Source: Alistipes sp.
GTDB lineage: Bacteria; Bacteroidota; Bacteroidia; Bacteroidales; Rikenellaceae
NCBI GenBank assembly: GCA_017380955.1
Contig: JAFOCZ010000010.1
Coordinates: 1 to 15,473 of the forward strand
Direction: 5' to 3'
DNA: 15,473 bases
Within the stretch, counting starts at the first letter, position 1. Every line of letters starts with the position of its first letter. Below, in pieces: positions 7,010 to 14,618 of the stretch. The notes below the pieces were generated by a model. That model was not told where the DNA came from and did no database searches. It saw only the letters and a list, made by a program, of their open reading frames with translations. Position numbers and translations under genes: made by a program.

Positions 7010-8458
7010 TTAACCTACACTTCCCTCCAATGATATCGCAAGAAGTTTCTGCGCCTCTACGGCAAACTCCATAGGCAACTTTGCCAATACCTCGCGGGCA
7101 TAGCCGTTGACGATAAGTCCTACGGCATCCTCGGTTGAGAGACCACGCTGGTTGCAGTAGAAGAGTTGATCCTCGGAAATCTTCGACGTGGTGGCCTCGT
7201 GCTCCAACACCGCAGTAGGGTTGAAGGAGTCGATAACAGGGAAGGTGTGTGCACCACACTTGTCGCCAATGAGCAATGAGTCGCACTGCGAGTAGTTACG
7301 CGCGTTATCCGCACCCTTTGCCACACGCACCAAACCACGGTAGGCATTCTGTGAGCGACCTGCCGAGATACCCTTCGACACGATACGCGAACGGGTATTC
7401 TTACCGATGTGAATCATCTTGGTACCGGTGTCGGCCTGCTGGTAGTTGTTGGTCATAGCCACAGAGTAGAACTCTCCCGATGAGTTGTCGCCCTGAAGCA
7501 CACAACTTGGGTATTTCCAGGTGATGGCAGAGCCTGTCTCGACCTGTGTCCACGAGAGGTGAGCACCCTGGCGGCAGATACCGCGCTTGGTAACGAAGTT
7601 GTAGATACCGCCCTTACCCTCCTTATCTCCTGGGTACCAGTTCTGAACGGTAGAATACTTGACATCGGCATCCTTCTCCACAACAATCTCCACCACCGCA
7701 GCGTGAAGTTGATTCTCGTCGCGGCGTGGCGCTGTGCAACCCTCGAGGTAACTTACATACGAGCCCTCATCCGCCACGATAAGTGTACGCTCGAACTGTC
7801 CTGTACCCTCGGCATTGATGCGGAAGTAGGTAGAGAGTTCCATAGGGCAACGCACGCCCTTAGGGATGTAGCAGAATGAGCCGTCAGAGAATATTGCGGC
7901 GTTGAGTGCTGCGTAGAAGTTATCGGTGTAGGGCACTACAGAGCCGAGATACTTCTTTATCAACTCGGGATGCTCCTTGATAGCCTCCGAGATAGAGCAG
8001 AAGATGATGCCCTTCTCGGCCAATGTGTCGCGGAAGGTGGTCTTGACAGATACCGAGTCCATAACGGCATCTACGGCAACACCTGCCAGCGCCATCTGCT
8101 CCTCGAGCGGAATACCCAACTTGTCGAAGGTGCGCTTCAACTCTGGGTCTACCTCATCCATAGAGTTCAGTTGCTTCTTCTGCTTTGGTGCGGCATAGTA
8201 GATGACATCCTGAAAGTCAATCTCGGGAATGTCGAGGTGCGCCCACTGTGGGTGCTCCAACGTTAGCCAATGGCGATATGCCTGCAAGCGACGCTCCAGC
8301 ATCCACTCAGGCTCGCCCTTCTTCTCGGAGATGAGACGTACGACCTCCTCCGAGAGTCCACGACCAATGGTCTCGGTCTCGATATCGGTTACGAAACCAT
8401 ATTTGTACTCACTCGATTCGAGTTCCTGTAATATATCTTTTTGTGTATCCTTTTCCAT
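7010..8458 (-). CDS. sufB: SufB, Fe-S cluster scaffold protein
   Basis: The protein has 482 residues, normal for SufB. It is the scaffold on which SufC, SufD and SufS build the cluster. Family blocks are clear: an N-terminal helical part with PEWMLERRLQAYRHW (50-64), GSVVPYTDNFYAALNAAIFSDG (172-193), YIPKGVRCPMELSTYFR (197-213), LEGCTAPRR (238-246), NYSQCDSLLIGDKCGAHTFP (388-407) and LEHEATTSKI (418-427). By position, C392 and E421 should match C405 and E434 of E. coli SufB, the residues tied to sulfur handling and cluster binding. The gene is the first of the operon, with its ATG about 14 bases after the transcription start expected from the promoter at 8478-8509. It ends 175 bases before sufC. 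Confidence 0.97.
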   Translation of the reverse strand: MEKDTQKDILQELESSEYKYGFVTDIETETIGRGLSEEVVRLISEKKGEPEWMLERRLQAYRHWLTLEHPQWAHLDIPEIDFQDVIYYAAPKQKKQLNSMDEVDPELKRTFDKLGIPLEEQMALAGVAVDAVMDSVSVKTTFRDTLAEKGIIFCSISEAIKEHPELIKKYLGSVVPYTDNFYAALNAAIFSDGSFCYIPKGVRCPMELSTYFRINAEGTGQFERTLIVADEGSYVSYLEGCTAPRRDENQLHAAVVEIVVEKDADVKYSTVQNWYPGDKEGKGGIYNFVTKRGICRQGAHLSWTQVETGSAITWKYPSCVLQGDNSSGEFYSVAMTNNYQQADTGTKMIHIGKNTRSRIVSKGISAGRSQNAYRGLVRVAKGADNARNYSQCDSLLIGDKCGAHTFPVIDSFNPTAVLEHEATTSKISEDQLFYCNQRGLSTEDAVGLIVNGYAREVLAKLPMEFAVEAQKLLAISLEGSVG

Positions 8459-8477
8459 ATCTATAAATTATAGTCTG

Positions 8478-8509
8478 CAAAAATAACAAAAACTATTCAT
8501 AATCACAAA
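8478..8509 (-). promoter_or_regulatory. Bacteroidota-type promoter of the suf operon
   Basis: On the minus strand TTTG (8509-8506) is followed by exactly 20 bases and then TATTTTTG (8485-8478), which fits the TTTG-N19-21-TAnnTTTG consensus of the primary sigma factor in Bacteroidota. The start of transcription would fall near 8472, leaving a very short leader before the sufB ATG at 8458. No recognisable Fur, IscR or SufR site is evident around it, and no riboswitch-sized leader exists. Confidence 0.75.
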
Positions 8510-8680
8510 ACAATCTTCATCTTTATTTTAAATAGAGGTATAAGGTAAATCTATAATACAAAATTAGAGGCAAAATAGACCTTTATCCTACCAATTCACT
8601 ATAGCGCTAATTATCAAAATCTTAGCACTCCCGAAGGTTTTCCTCACGCCCCACAAACTCATTTTTTACACCAAAAAGAT
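8510..8680. other. AT-rich divergent spacer between the suf and lipoprotein promoters
   Basis: These 171 bases separate two outward-facing promoters. I see no ORF of substance and no RNA gene. There is a short imperfect direct repeat, CAAAATTAGAGG (8559-8570) then CAAAATAGACC (8571-8581), with a weak inverted pair around it (AGGTATAAGGT near 8536 and ACCTTTATCCT near 8579). An 8-base palindrome TAGCGCTA occurs near 8602. Any of these could be a regulator site, but none matches an operator I know. Confidence 0.35.
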
Positions 8681-8712
8681 TTTGTTATTTAATTTATTTT
8701 TTTATATCTTTG
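8681..8712 (+). promoter_or_regulatory. Bacteroidota-type promoter of the lipoprotein-glyA unit
   Basis: TTTG (8681-8684), 20 bases, then TATCTTTG (8705-8712) match the TTTG-N20-TAnnTTTG consensus without a mismatch. Transcription should start near 8718, about 22 bases before the ATG at 8741. It is the only clear promoter found ahead of glyA. Confidence 0.8.
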
Positions 8713-8740
8713 TTAGTTGGAATATAAATAATATTGGCTT

Positions 8741-9295
8741 ATGAAACGATTAGCATTAGGCATAATGGCATTGGTATTGTTTTGTGGTTGCGACTACAGC
8801 ACATACATTACCAATTATACCGGCACAATAACCGTCTTGGACAACAACGGTAACGCAGTGAAGAGATGGGATAATATTACTTTCAAGAATGAGGTAAATG
8901 GCTACACCAGCACCAATTCATTCAAATCTTTTGGTCTCAACTTTTACGACCCAGAGAGTGAGCAATTTGTCATTCTGAGCAATGCCGTACCATACATAAT
9001 TGAGTACAACACTCAGACAAAAGTAGAGAACTATTCATCAGTTGCTGCTCCCGCAAACTCGTCATCATCTCCTGCTGTAAATGGAAATAGAGCAAAATTC
9101 ATAGCGGAGAGAGAAAATTTAGTTAACCAATATGACAAGTTAGAAGGAGACTTAAACGCATACAAAAAAGAACTTTCTAATTTAGAGAAAGATAGCGAAG
9201 AGTATAACAAAATAAAAACTCTAATAAAATCCACAAAAGACAAAATGTCTGAAATAGACAAGACATTGTGGAATGAGTATCACTACAGTATATAA
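8741..9295 (+). CDS. Small putative lipoprotein with C-terminal coiled coil, function unknown
   Basis: I do not recognise the family. The protein has 184 residues. It starts MKRLALGIMALVLFCGCDYS, a lipoprotein signal peptide with likely lipidated Cys17 (Cys15 is a less likely choice). Residues 18-100 are rich in N, T, Y and S and look like a small beta-rich domain (TGTITVLDNNGNAVKRW and VPYIIEYNTQTKVENY). A low-complexity Ser/Ala linker (101-112) leads to a charged helix (about 115-175) with leucines and isoleucines at heptad-like spacing, so a coiled coil is probable. The gene is visibly more AT-rich, and richer in Asn and Lys, than its neighbours, which may point to transfer or low expression. 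It has its own consensus promoter and lies 25 bases before glyA, so the two are probably co-transcribed. Its envelope location is inferred from the signal only. Confidence 0.8.
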   Translation: MKRLALGIMALVLFCGCDYSTYITNYTGTITVLDNNGNAVKRWDNITFKNEVNGYTSTNSFKSFGLNFYDPESEQFVILSNAVPYIIEYNTQTKVENYSSVAAPANSSSSPAVNGNRAKFIAERENLVNQYDKLEGDLNAYKKELSNLEKDSEEYNKIKTLIKSTKDKMSEIDKTLWNEYHYSI

Positions 9296-9320
9296 TAATA
9301 ACTTAAAACAAAAAAACAAT

Positions 9321-10601
9321 ATGAACAAGGATTTACAGATTTTTGACTTGATTGCCGAGGAGCGTTCACGTCAGATGAAGGGTATTGAGTTGATCGCTTC
9401 GGAGAACTTCGTTAGCGACCAGGTGATGGCGGCTATGGGCTCGGTATGTACCAACAAGTATGCCGAGGGCTACCCTGCTGCTCGCTACTATGGCGGTTGC
9501 GAGGTTGTGGATAAGATTGAGAATCTCGCTATCGAGCGCATCTGCAAACTCTACGATGCAGAGTATGCTAACGTACAGCCACACTCTGGTGCTCAGGCAA
9601 ATATGGCGGTGTTCTTCGCGTGCTTGAAGCCAGGTGACACATTTATGGGTCTCGACCTTTCACACGGTGGTCACCTCTCACACGGCTCGCCAGTGAATAT
9701 GTCGGGTATGTACTTCAACGCTGTGGGCTATCGTCTCAGCGAGGAGACCGGTAACATCGACTACGATGAGATGGAGAAGTTGGCCGTAGAGCACAAGCCA
9801 AAACTCATCATCGGCGGTGCTTCAGCATTCTCACGCGAGTGGGATTACAAGCGTATGCGCGAGATTGCAGATAAGGTAGGCGCATTGTTTATGGTGGATA
9901 TGGCACACACAGCAGGTCTTATCGCAGCAGGCTTGTTGGATAACCCTGTTAAGTATGCCCACATCGTGACATCTACAACACACAAGACCCTCCGTGGTCC
10001 TCGTGGTGGTATCATCCTTATGGGTAAGGACTTCGACAACCCTTGGGGCTACACAACACCAAAGGGCGTAGTGAAGAAGATGTCGCAGATTTTGAACTCT
10101 GCAGTATTCCCAGGCATCCAGGGTGGTCCACTGGAGCACGTTATCGCTGCTAAGGCTGTGGCATTCGGCGAGGCGTTGACACCTGAGTATAAGGAATATC
10201 AGCAGCAGGTTGTTAAGAACTCTAAGGCTTTGGCTGAGGCTCTCACAAAGCGTGGTTATAAGATTGTATCAGGCGGCACTGACAACCACCTTATGCTCGT
10301 TGACTTGCGCACTAAGTTCCCAGAGTTGACAGGTAAACTTGCTGAGAAGTGCTTGGTGGCTGCCGACATCACTACCAACAAGAATATGGTACCATTCGAC
10401 TCACGCACACCATTCACAACATCGGGCTTGCGCTTTGGTACTCCAGCCATCACAACACGTGGCTTGAAGGAGGATAAGATGGACTACATCGCAGAACTCA
10501 TCGACCGCGTACTCAGCGACCCTGAGAACGAGGCAAACATCGCTGCTGTACGCAAGGATGTTAACGAGTTGATGTCGCAGTATCCACTCTTCGCGTGGTA
10601 G
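9321..10601 (+). CDS. glyA: Serine hydroxymethyltransferase
   Basis: The protein has 426 residues (E. coli GlyA has 417). It is a cytosolic PLP enzyme that converts serine and tetrahydrofolate to glycine and 5,10-methylene-tetrahydrofolate, the main source of one-carbon units, which also feeds thymidylate synthesis. Family blocks are ELIASENFVS (24-33), TNKYAEGYPAARYYGG (44-59), VQPHSGAQANMAVFFA (85-100), MVDMAHTAGLIAAG (191-204), the PLP lysine K222 in TSTTHKTLRGPRGG, FPGIQGGP (263-270) and TSGLRFGTPAITTRG (367-381). The ATG at 9321 gives MNKDLQIFDL; upstream in-frame codons would overlap the lipoprotein gene and add residues not seen in the family. No TAnnTTTG box is seen in the 25-base spacer, so it likely depends on the promoter at 8681-8712. 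Confidence 0.98.
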   Translation: MNKDLQIFDLIAEERSRQMKGIELIASENFVSDQVMAAMGSVCTNKYAEGYPAARYYGGCEVVDKIENLAIERICKLYDAEYANVQPHSGAQANMAVFFACLKPGDTFMGLDLSHGGHLSHGSPVNMSGMYFNAVGYRLSEETGNIDYDEMEKLAVEHKPKLIIGGASAFSREWDYKRMREIADKVGALFMVDMAHTAGLIAAGLLDNPVKYAHIVTSTTHKTLRGPRGGIILMGKDFDNPWGYTTPKGVVKKMSQILNSAVFPGIQGGPLEHVIAAKAVAFGEALTPEYKEYQQQVVKNSKALAEALTKRGYKIVSGGTDNHLMLVDLRTKFPELTGKLAEKCLVAADITTNKNMVPFDSRTPFTTSGLRFGTPAITTRGLKEDKMDYIAELIDRVLSDPENEANIAAVRKDVNELMSQYPLFAW

Positions 10602-10628
10602 TAGCACGATAGAGACTTCGATCCTTAT

Positions 10629-10668
10629 AAAATTCCACTTGGCACACCGCTAAGTGGAATTTTTATTT
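10629..10668 (+). terminator. Intrinsic terminator after glyA
   Basis: Perfect 12-base arms AAAATTCCACTT (10629-10640) and AAGTGGAATTTT (10652-10663) flank an 11-base loop, followed by TATTT. It starts 28 bases after the glyA stop. The A-rich left side means it may also stop RNA coming from the right, but the minus-strand gene on that side ends far away at 11897. Confidence 0.88.
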
Positions 10669-10706
10669 CGGCACGCCTATTGCAATATCAATAAAAAACC
10701 TCAACT

Positions 10707-11900
10707 ATGAAAATCGCAACAGGCAAAGGCTCTATATCTCTCGTTGCCCTTGTGGCAATACTATCTATATCGGCGGTGGTATCGCTGCCGGGGTTGGCTA
10801 TATCACCAATCCTCAACGACTTAGACAAGATATTCCCATCGGCAAGTGAGTTGGAGGTGGAGATGCTTGAGTCATTGCCCTCGCTACTCATAATACCCTT
10901 TATGTTGTTGGCAGGTCGTTGGTCGGTAACCTACAACAAAGTGCGTCTGCTGGTGATAGGATGCACGATATTTCTGCTTAGCGGTATAGGCTCATTGTTG
11001 GCACGAAGCCTTGTGGAACTCATAATTATGGGTGCTATTATGGGCATTGGCGCAGGAATAATAATACCACTATCTACGGGATTCATCGTGGACTACTTTA
11101 CGGGAGATTATCGTGTGAAGCAACTCGGCATTAGTTCGGCGGTAAACAACCTTACGCTTGTCATAGCCACAGCGCTAACAGGCTGGTTAGCAGAGCGTGA
11201 GTGGCACTATGCCTTTGTCGTATACCTACTCCCTGCCCTAACGCTCATCCTCATCCCAGCACTCGGACACACAACACCCTCGCCCGAGCCCTCGGAGGGT
11301 GCGCAGCATCGCCAGAAGAGCATCAACCGAAGAATGATTGTGGGGCTTATGCTCTTCTACTTCGCCATAACATATTGCTCGCTGATTGTGACCTTCAACA
11401 CCTCATACCTCGTTGCCGAGGGTGGTATGAGCGACAGCACCTCGGGAGTTATAATATCGTTGTTTTTCCTCGCCATTATGGCTCCGGGCTTTGTGCTAAA
11501 CCGCATAATAGCGATATTTGGCAACAAGACAAACCTATGGTCGTTGTTGGTGATGGGCATAGGATTGATGATTGTGGCGCTGTGCAAGCCTACGGCATTG
11601 TGGCTCATAGTGGGTGTGGTGATGACAGGCATCGGCTATGGCGTTATGCAGCCCATAATATACGATAAGGCGGCAACAAACGCACCGCCTCATCTTGCCA
11701 CCTTAGCACTATCTGTTGTTATGGCCGTAAACTACGCCGCCATACTAATCGCACCGTTCCTCATAGACGGCATAGACCACCTGTTTCACGTCACAAGCCA
11801 CCGTTTTGCATACGCCGCAAATGGCGCTATAACACTGCTTTTGGCCATCGCCGCAGCGGTACTCTACCGCAGTAACCGCGTACTCGGCTCGGATGACTAA
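10707..11900 (+). CDS. Major facilitator superfamily (MFS) transporter
   Basis: The protein has 397 residues with about 12 hydrophobic helices in two groups of six, separated by a hydrophilic loop (about 187-209, HTTPSPEPSEGAQHRQKS), the standard MFS plan. The loop between helices 2 and 3 has GRWSVTYNKVRLL (70-82), a degenerate form of the MFS motif A. GAIMGIGAGIIIPLSTGFIVDYF (109-131) marks helix 4 and its following loop. The layout resembles drug:H+ antiporters of 12 helices, but no substrate can be assigned. The gene follows the glyA terminator with a 105-base gap; I see no perfect promoter there. Its TAA (11898-11900) overlaps the TAG of the convergent channel-like gene. Confidence 0.9.
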   Translation: MKIATGKGSISLVALVAILSISAVVSLPGLAISPILNDLDKIFPSASELEVEMLESLPSLLIIPFMLLAGRWSVTYNKVRLLVIGCTIFLLSGIGSLLARSLVELIIMGAIMGIGAGIIIPLSTGFIVDYFTGDYRVKQLGISSAVNNLTLVIATALTGWLAEREWHYAFVVYLLPALTLILIPALGHTTPSPEPSEGAQHRQKSINRRMIVGLMLFYFAITYCSLIVTFNTSYLVAEGGMSDSTSGVIISLFFLAIMAPGFVLNRIIAIFGNKTNLWSLLVMGIGLMIVALCKPTALWLIVGVVMTGIGYGVMQPIIYDKAATNAPPHLATLALSVVMAVNYAAILIAPFLIDGIDHLFHVTSHRFAYAANGAITLLLAIAAAVLYRSNRVLGSDD

Positions 11901-14485
11901 TCGCGCCTCACGGGGATGCCATCCACAAGCATCAGGATATCGGGGATGGCATTGTTAAGTACCTCATCATACGCCTTTGCACCACTATCCACCGCATCTA
12001 TATGGTCGTAGGTGCAGATGCAAGGGTGCATATGGTATATACCACTACGATGCTTATTTCGCACCGCCTTCCACTCTGCCTTTGCAGCAGCCTTCGCAGA
12101 CGCATCATCGGTATTCTGCCTTTTGATAGCATCCGCCAAAGCCTTCGCTACCTCGGGGCTGCTGGCAGCATAGCCTATGATAAGTTGCTGGATAACCCAA
12201 CGGTTATGCTCCATACGCGCAAAACACTCCGAAGAGAGCGCATCATCCGATTTTACAACACTTCGCGAGCGTAACTTCAAAGGTATAGAGTCCACAAAGT
12301 AGTAGTTTGAGAACTTATCTGCCATACTGCAACCATCCCAACTGCGACGACACTCGGCAAGCAGCGCCCTGCATTTATCCAACATCTCGTTAGACTCTGG
12401 AGTCCACGCCTTGAAACTCTCCACAAGTTCATCCATAGTATTGCTATATGCCGAATTCACAAGTATAGCCTTTTGGGTATACTCATCATCATCGACATAA
12501 CCACCATAGAGCATACCAAATGGGCGTAGTTTGCTATAACGACCATCGCTCTGCATAGCGCTTTTGAGGTTAAGCATAATATCAGCAGACTCCTTTTGGT
12601 ATACCCACACCTCCTGCACAGCCTCGTAGACCTTAACAGGCATATAGAGAGCCGTAGCGGCAGCCTGTGTGGTGTCATCCAAGCACATAGCAATGGTGAG
12701 TTTCGACGTCGCCGTCCACGCATCCGACCTATCACAAAGGCTCTCGAGATAGTCTCGAACACGCTGCTCCTCAAGACCTCCCTCTATGAACTCCACCTCC
12801 ACATCGAGGAAGTTGTAGATGTTACCCTCGGCACATAGGTGGGCGTATGCTGTGCTATTACCCTCCTTACCCATAATAGGATCTACCCACTCGCCACCTA
12901 CGGTTGGAGTCTCGGTCTTGTCTATGAGGCGATGGCGCATAAGAGCAAAGAGGTTGTCGTAGCGACCCTTGAAGAAGTCCATCTCCTTAGAGGCGTTAGG
13001 ATCTATGAATGTTATGCGTGTGCGGCGCGCCTCCATACCCCTTTTATCGTGCTTACCCTCGGAGTCGGCATAGTTGACATAGTGTGCCTGAAGCAGCGCC
13101 TGGATACCCATAGCAACACCCATCTTTGTCATTCCCACAACAACAAAGTGAACGTGGCTATCATCCTCGATGCCTATACCTCTGCCGTCGAGAGGTGTGT
13201 AGTCTATGCGCTGCTCCTGCATATAGTTGAAGGCGCTACCCTCAACCATAACCTTACGCGCCCACGACTCATAGCGGTTGAAAGGCACAAAATCGAGGTT
13301 TTCCTTTACACGGGCAGGGATATCCGAGAACTGCAACATCTGGTAAGTGGTCTGATACTCAAACATCACCCTACACTTTAGTTTGGTATACTCATCCTCG
13401 CGGTGATGCCACTTATGCTTGGCGATATATGCCGCGATGAGATTCACCGAGCGCATATTCATAGCATCGTGGGAACTGTCGCCACCATCGTTCTGCACCG
13501 ACTCACCGAGGATATAGACCTCGTTGCACGACTCGAGGTGCAGCGACGCTATCTCGCTCATAGAGTCCCTGAGACCCTGATATATAACGATGCGACGCAT
13601 ATGGTCTATAGAGAGGTGAGACATAAGTTCCTCGCGCACAGCCTCGGGATCACGTGAGGTTTGGAGTATGACATAACGATTCTGCGAGGTATCGGCATCA
13701 CCACCAAGCAGGCGACGTATTACAACCGCAGCCATCTCGTTAGCACCGATGATAACAGCATAGCGACGCTCGCCGAGGTGCTTGACATCGTAGTGGATGA
13801 CACCTCTGCTCCATCGTTGCTTGCGACCATCTACCCATCCGATGATTGTCGAGACCAAAAGACCATTGAGCAGCAACACACCGAGGATGGCAAACACCGC
13901 CGACAACGCACGCCCCAAACCACCATCTACGCTACGCTGATATGTAGCATCCATATAGTGGTAATACACCGAGCGGAAGATGGAGAACATCGGCAGACCA
14001 TTGCTCTTATTATCAACAACTTCCACAACTCTCAACTTATCAACACCCTCCTCAACGCTCTGCACCACGACATACTGCTTTGGGGCATCCTCCCTCGCCT
14101 TTGCATCATCGAAGAACAACGCCACAACACCGAAGAACATAGAGAGTATCGATGGTATGAGCATCACGATGATGGCAACACGCATCAGGTAACTACCCTG
14201 CGCCAGGAGTCTGTCAAACTCCACACGACGACGGAAGTAGAGGACAAAAGCGCCACACACATAGAACATACCCGCTACGCCACCGAGTATGGTGACAATG
14301 CCATTCAGCACTTTCCATAACCAATGACTATCGCCATCGACATAGAGACCCACAAAAATAGCAATAGCACCTAACACAAGGACTGCGATGTCTATGCTAT
14401 GGTTATGGTTGCGGTAATATATTCTAAGATTGTGCATTGCATCAAAAATTCGTGCGACAACGCTACAAGAATCGCGGTTTATCAT
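11897..14485 (-). CDS. Putative channel: four membrane helices, two RCK/TrkA-N-like domains and a C-terminal RyR domain
   Basis: The protein has 862 residues from the ATG at 14485 (MINRDSCSVV). Predicted membrane helices lie at about 32-50, 57-86, 100-126 and 194-218; a segment of about 67 residues between helices 3 and 4 would face outside. Right after helix 4 comes RYAVIIGANEMAAVVIRRLL (242-261), a Rossmann-type nucleotide-binding turn as in RCK/TrkA-N domains, and a second one at HFVVVGMTKMGVAMGIQAL (446-464), with ITFIDPNA (491-498) as a later strand. The C-terminus (about 750-855) fits a RyR domain: FARMEHNRW (755-763) followed by HPCICTYDHID (820-830) and AIPDIL (847-852). Four helices with tandem RCK domains recall CASTOR/POLLUX-type channels. 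Bacterial RyR domains have been proposed to sense nucleotide-like messengers. An ion channel gated by a small ligand is my inference. A GTG at 14521 or an ATG at 14437 are other possible starts. Confidence 0.8.
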   Translation of the reverse strand: MINRDSCSVVARIFDAMHNLRIYYRNHNHSIDIAVLVLGAIAIFVGLYVDGDSHWLWKVLNGIVTILGGVAGMFYVCGAFVLYFRRRVEFDRLLAQGSYLMRVAIIVMLIPSILSMFFGVVALFFDDAKAREDAPKQYVVVQSVEEGVDKLRVVEVVDNKSNGLPMFSIFRSVYYHYMDATYQRSVDGGLGRALSAVFAILGVLLLNGLLVSTIIGWVDGRKQRWSRGVIHYDVKHLGERRYAVIIGANEMAAVVIRRLLGGDADTSQNRYVILQTSRDPEAVREELMSHLSIDHMRRIVIYQGLRDSMSEIASLHLESCNEVYILGESVQNDGGDSSHDAMNMRSVNLIAAYIAKHKWHHREDEYTKLKCRVMFEYQTTYQMLQFSDIPARVKENLDFVPFNRYESWARKVMVEGSAFNYMQEQRIDYTPLDGRGIGIEDDSHVHFVVVGMTKMGVAMGIQALLQAHYVNYADSEGKHDKRGMEARRTRITFIDPNASKEMDFFKGRYDNLFALMRHRLIDKTETPTVGGEWVDPIMGKEGNSTAYAHLCAEGNIYNFLDVEVEFIEGGLEEQRVRDYLESLCDRSDAWTATSKLTIAMCLDDTTQAAATALYMPVKVYEAVQEVWVYQKESADIMLNLKSAMQSDGRYSKLRPFGMLYGGYVDDDEYTQKAILVNSAYSNTMDELVESFKAWTPESNEMLDKCRALLAECRRSWDGCSMADKFSNYYFVDSIPLKLRSRSVVKSDDALSSECFARMEHNRWVIQQLIIGYAASSPEVAKALADAIKRQNTDDASAKAAAKAEWKAVRNKHRSGIYHMHPCICTYDHIDAVDSGAKAYDEVLNNAIPDILMLVDGIPVRRD

Positions 14486-14550
14486 AGTATGTGGTGTTAA
14501 TAGTGGTGTTTCGAAATTCACAAAACCTCGCTAAATGCAAGAATTATATA

Positions 14551-14558
14551 CAAATATA
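14551..14558 (-). promoter_or_regulatory. Possible -7 box for the channel-like gene
   Basis: On the minus strand TATATTTG (14558-14551) fits TAnnTTTG. The matching -33 position reads CAAT instead of TTTG, so the promoter is weak or needs help. Transcription would start near 14545, about 60 bases before the ATG at 14485. Confidence 0.4.
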
Positions 14559-14580
14559 GGTATTTATATCCAAAAAATTG

Positions 14581-14588
14581 TATCTTTG
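14581..14588 (+). promoter_or_regulatory. Likely -7 box for the C1 peptidase gene
   Basis: TATCTTTG (14581-14588) is a perfect TAnnTTTG box, 30 bases before the ATG at 14619. No TTTG is found at the expected -33 distance. It stands back to back with the minus-strand box at 14551-14558, so the two divergent genes share about 130 bases of control region. Confidence 0.55.
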
Positions 14589-14618
14589 TAGGAGATAAAC
14601 CAAAAACTTTTCAATATT

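Noticed and set aside
8459..8740. Riboswitch or small RNA in the divergent spacer
   Set aside because: Both promoters lie so close to their genes that the leaders are only about 14 and 22 bases long, too short for a riboswitch, and no stable fold is evident.
9273..9320. Start of glyA at 9273, inside the lipoprotein gene
   Set aside because: The extra residues are not part of the GlyA family and the ATG at 9321 gives the expected N-terminus.
13661..14320. Open frame of 219 codons on the plus strand inside the channel-like gene
   Set aside because: The product has the same His/Thr/Ile-rich shadow composition and lies opposite the membrane and first Rossmann part of a recognisable protein.
14486..14521. 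GTG start for the channel-like gene at 14521
   Set aside because: Not excluded, but GTG starts are rare in this phylum and the ATG at 14485 lies well before the first membrane helix.
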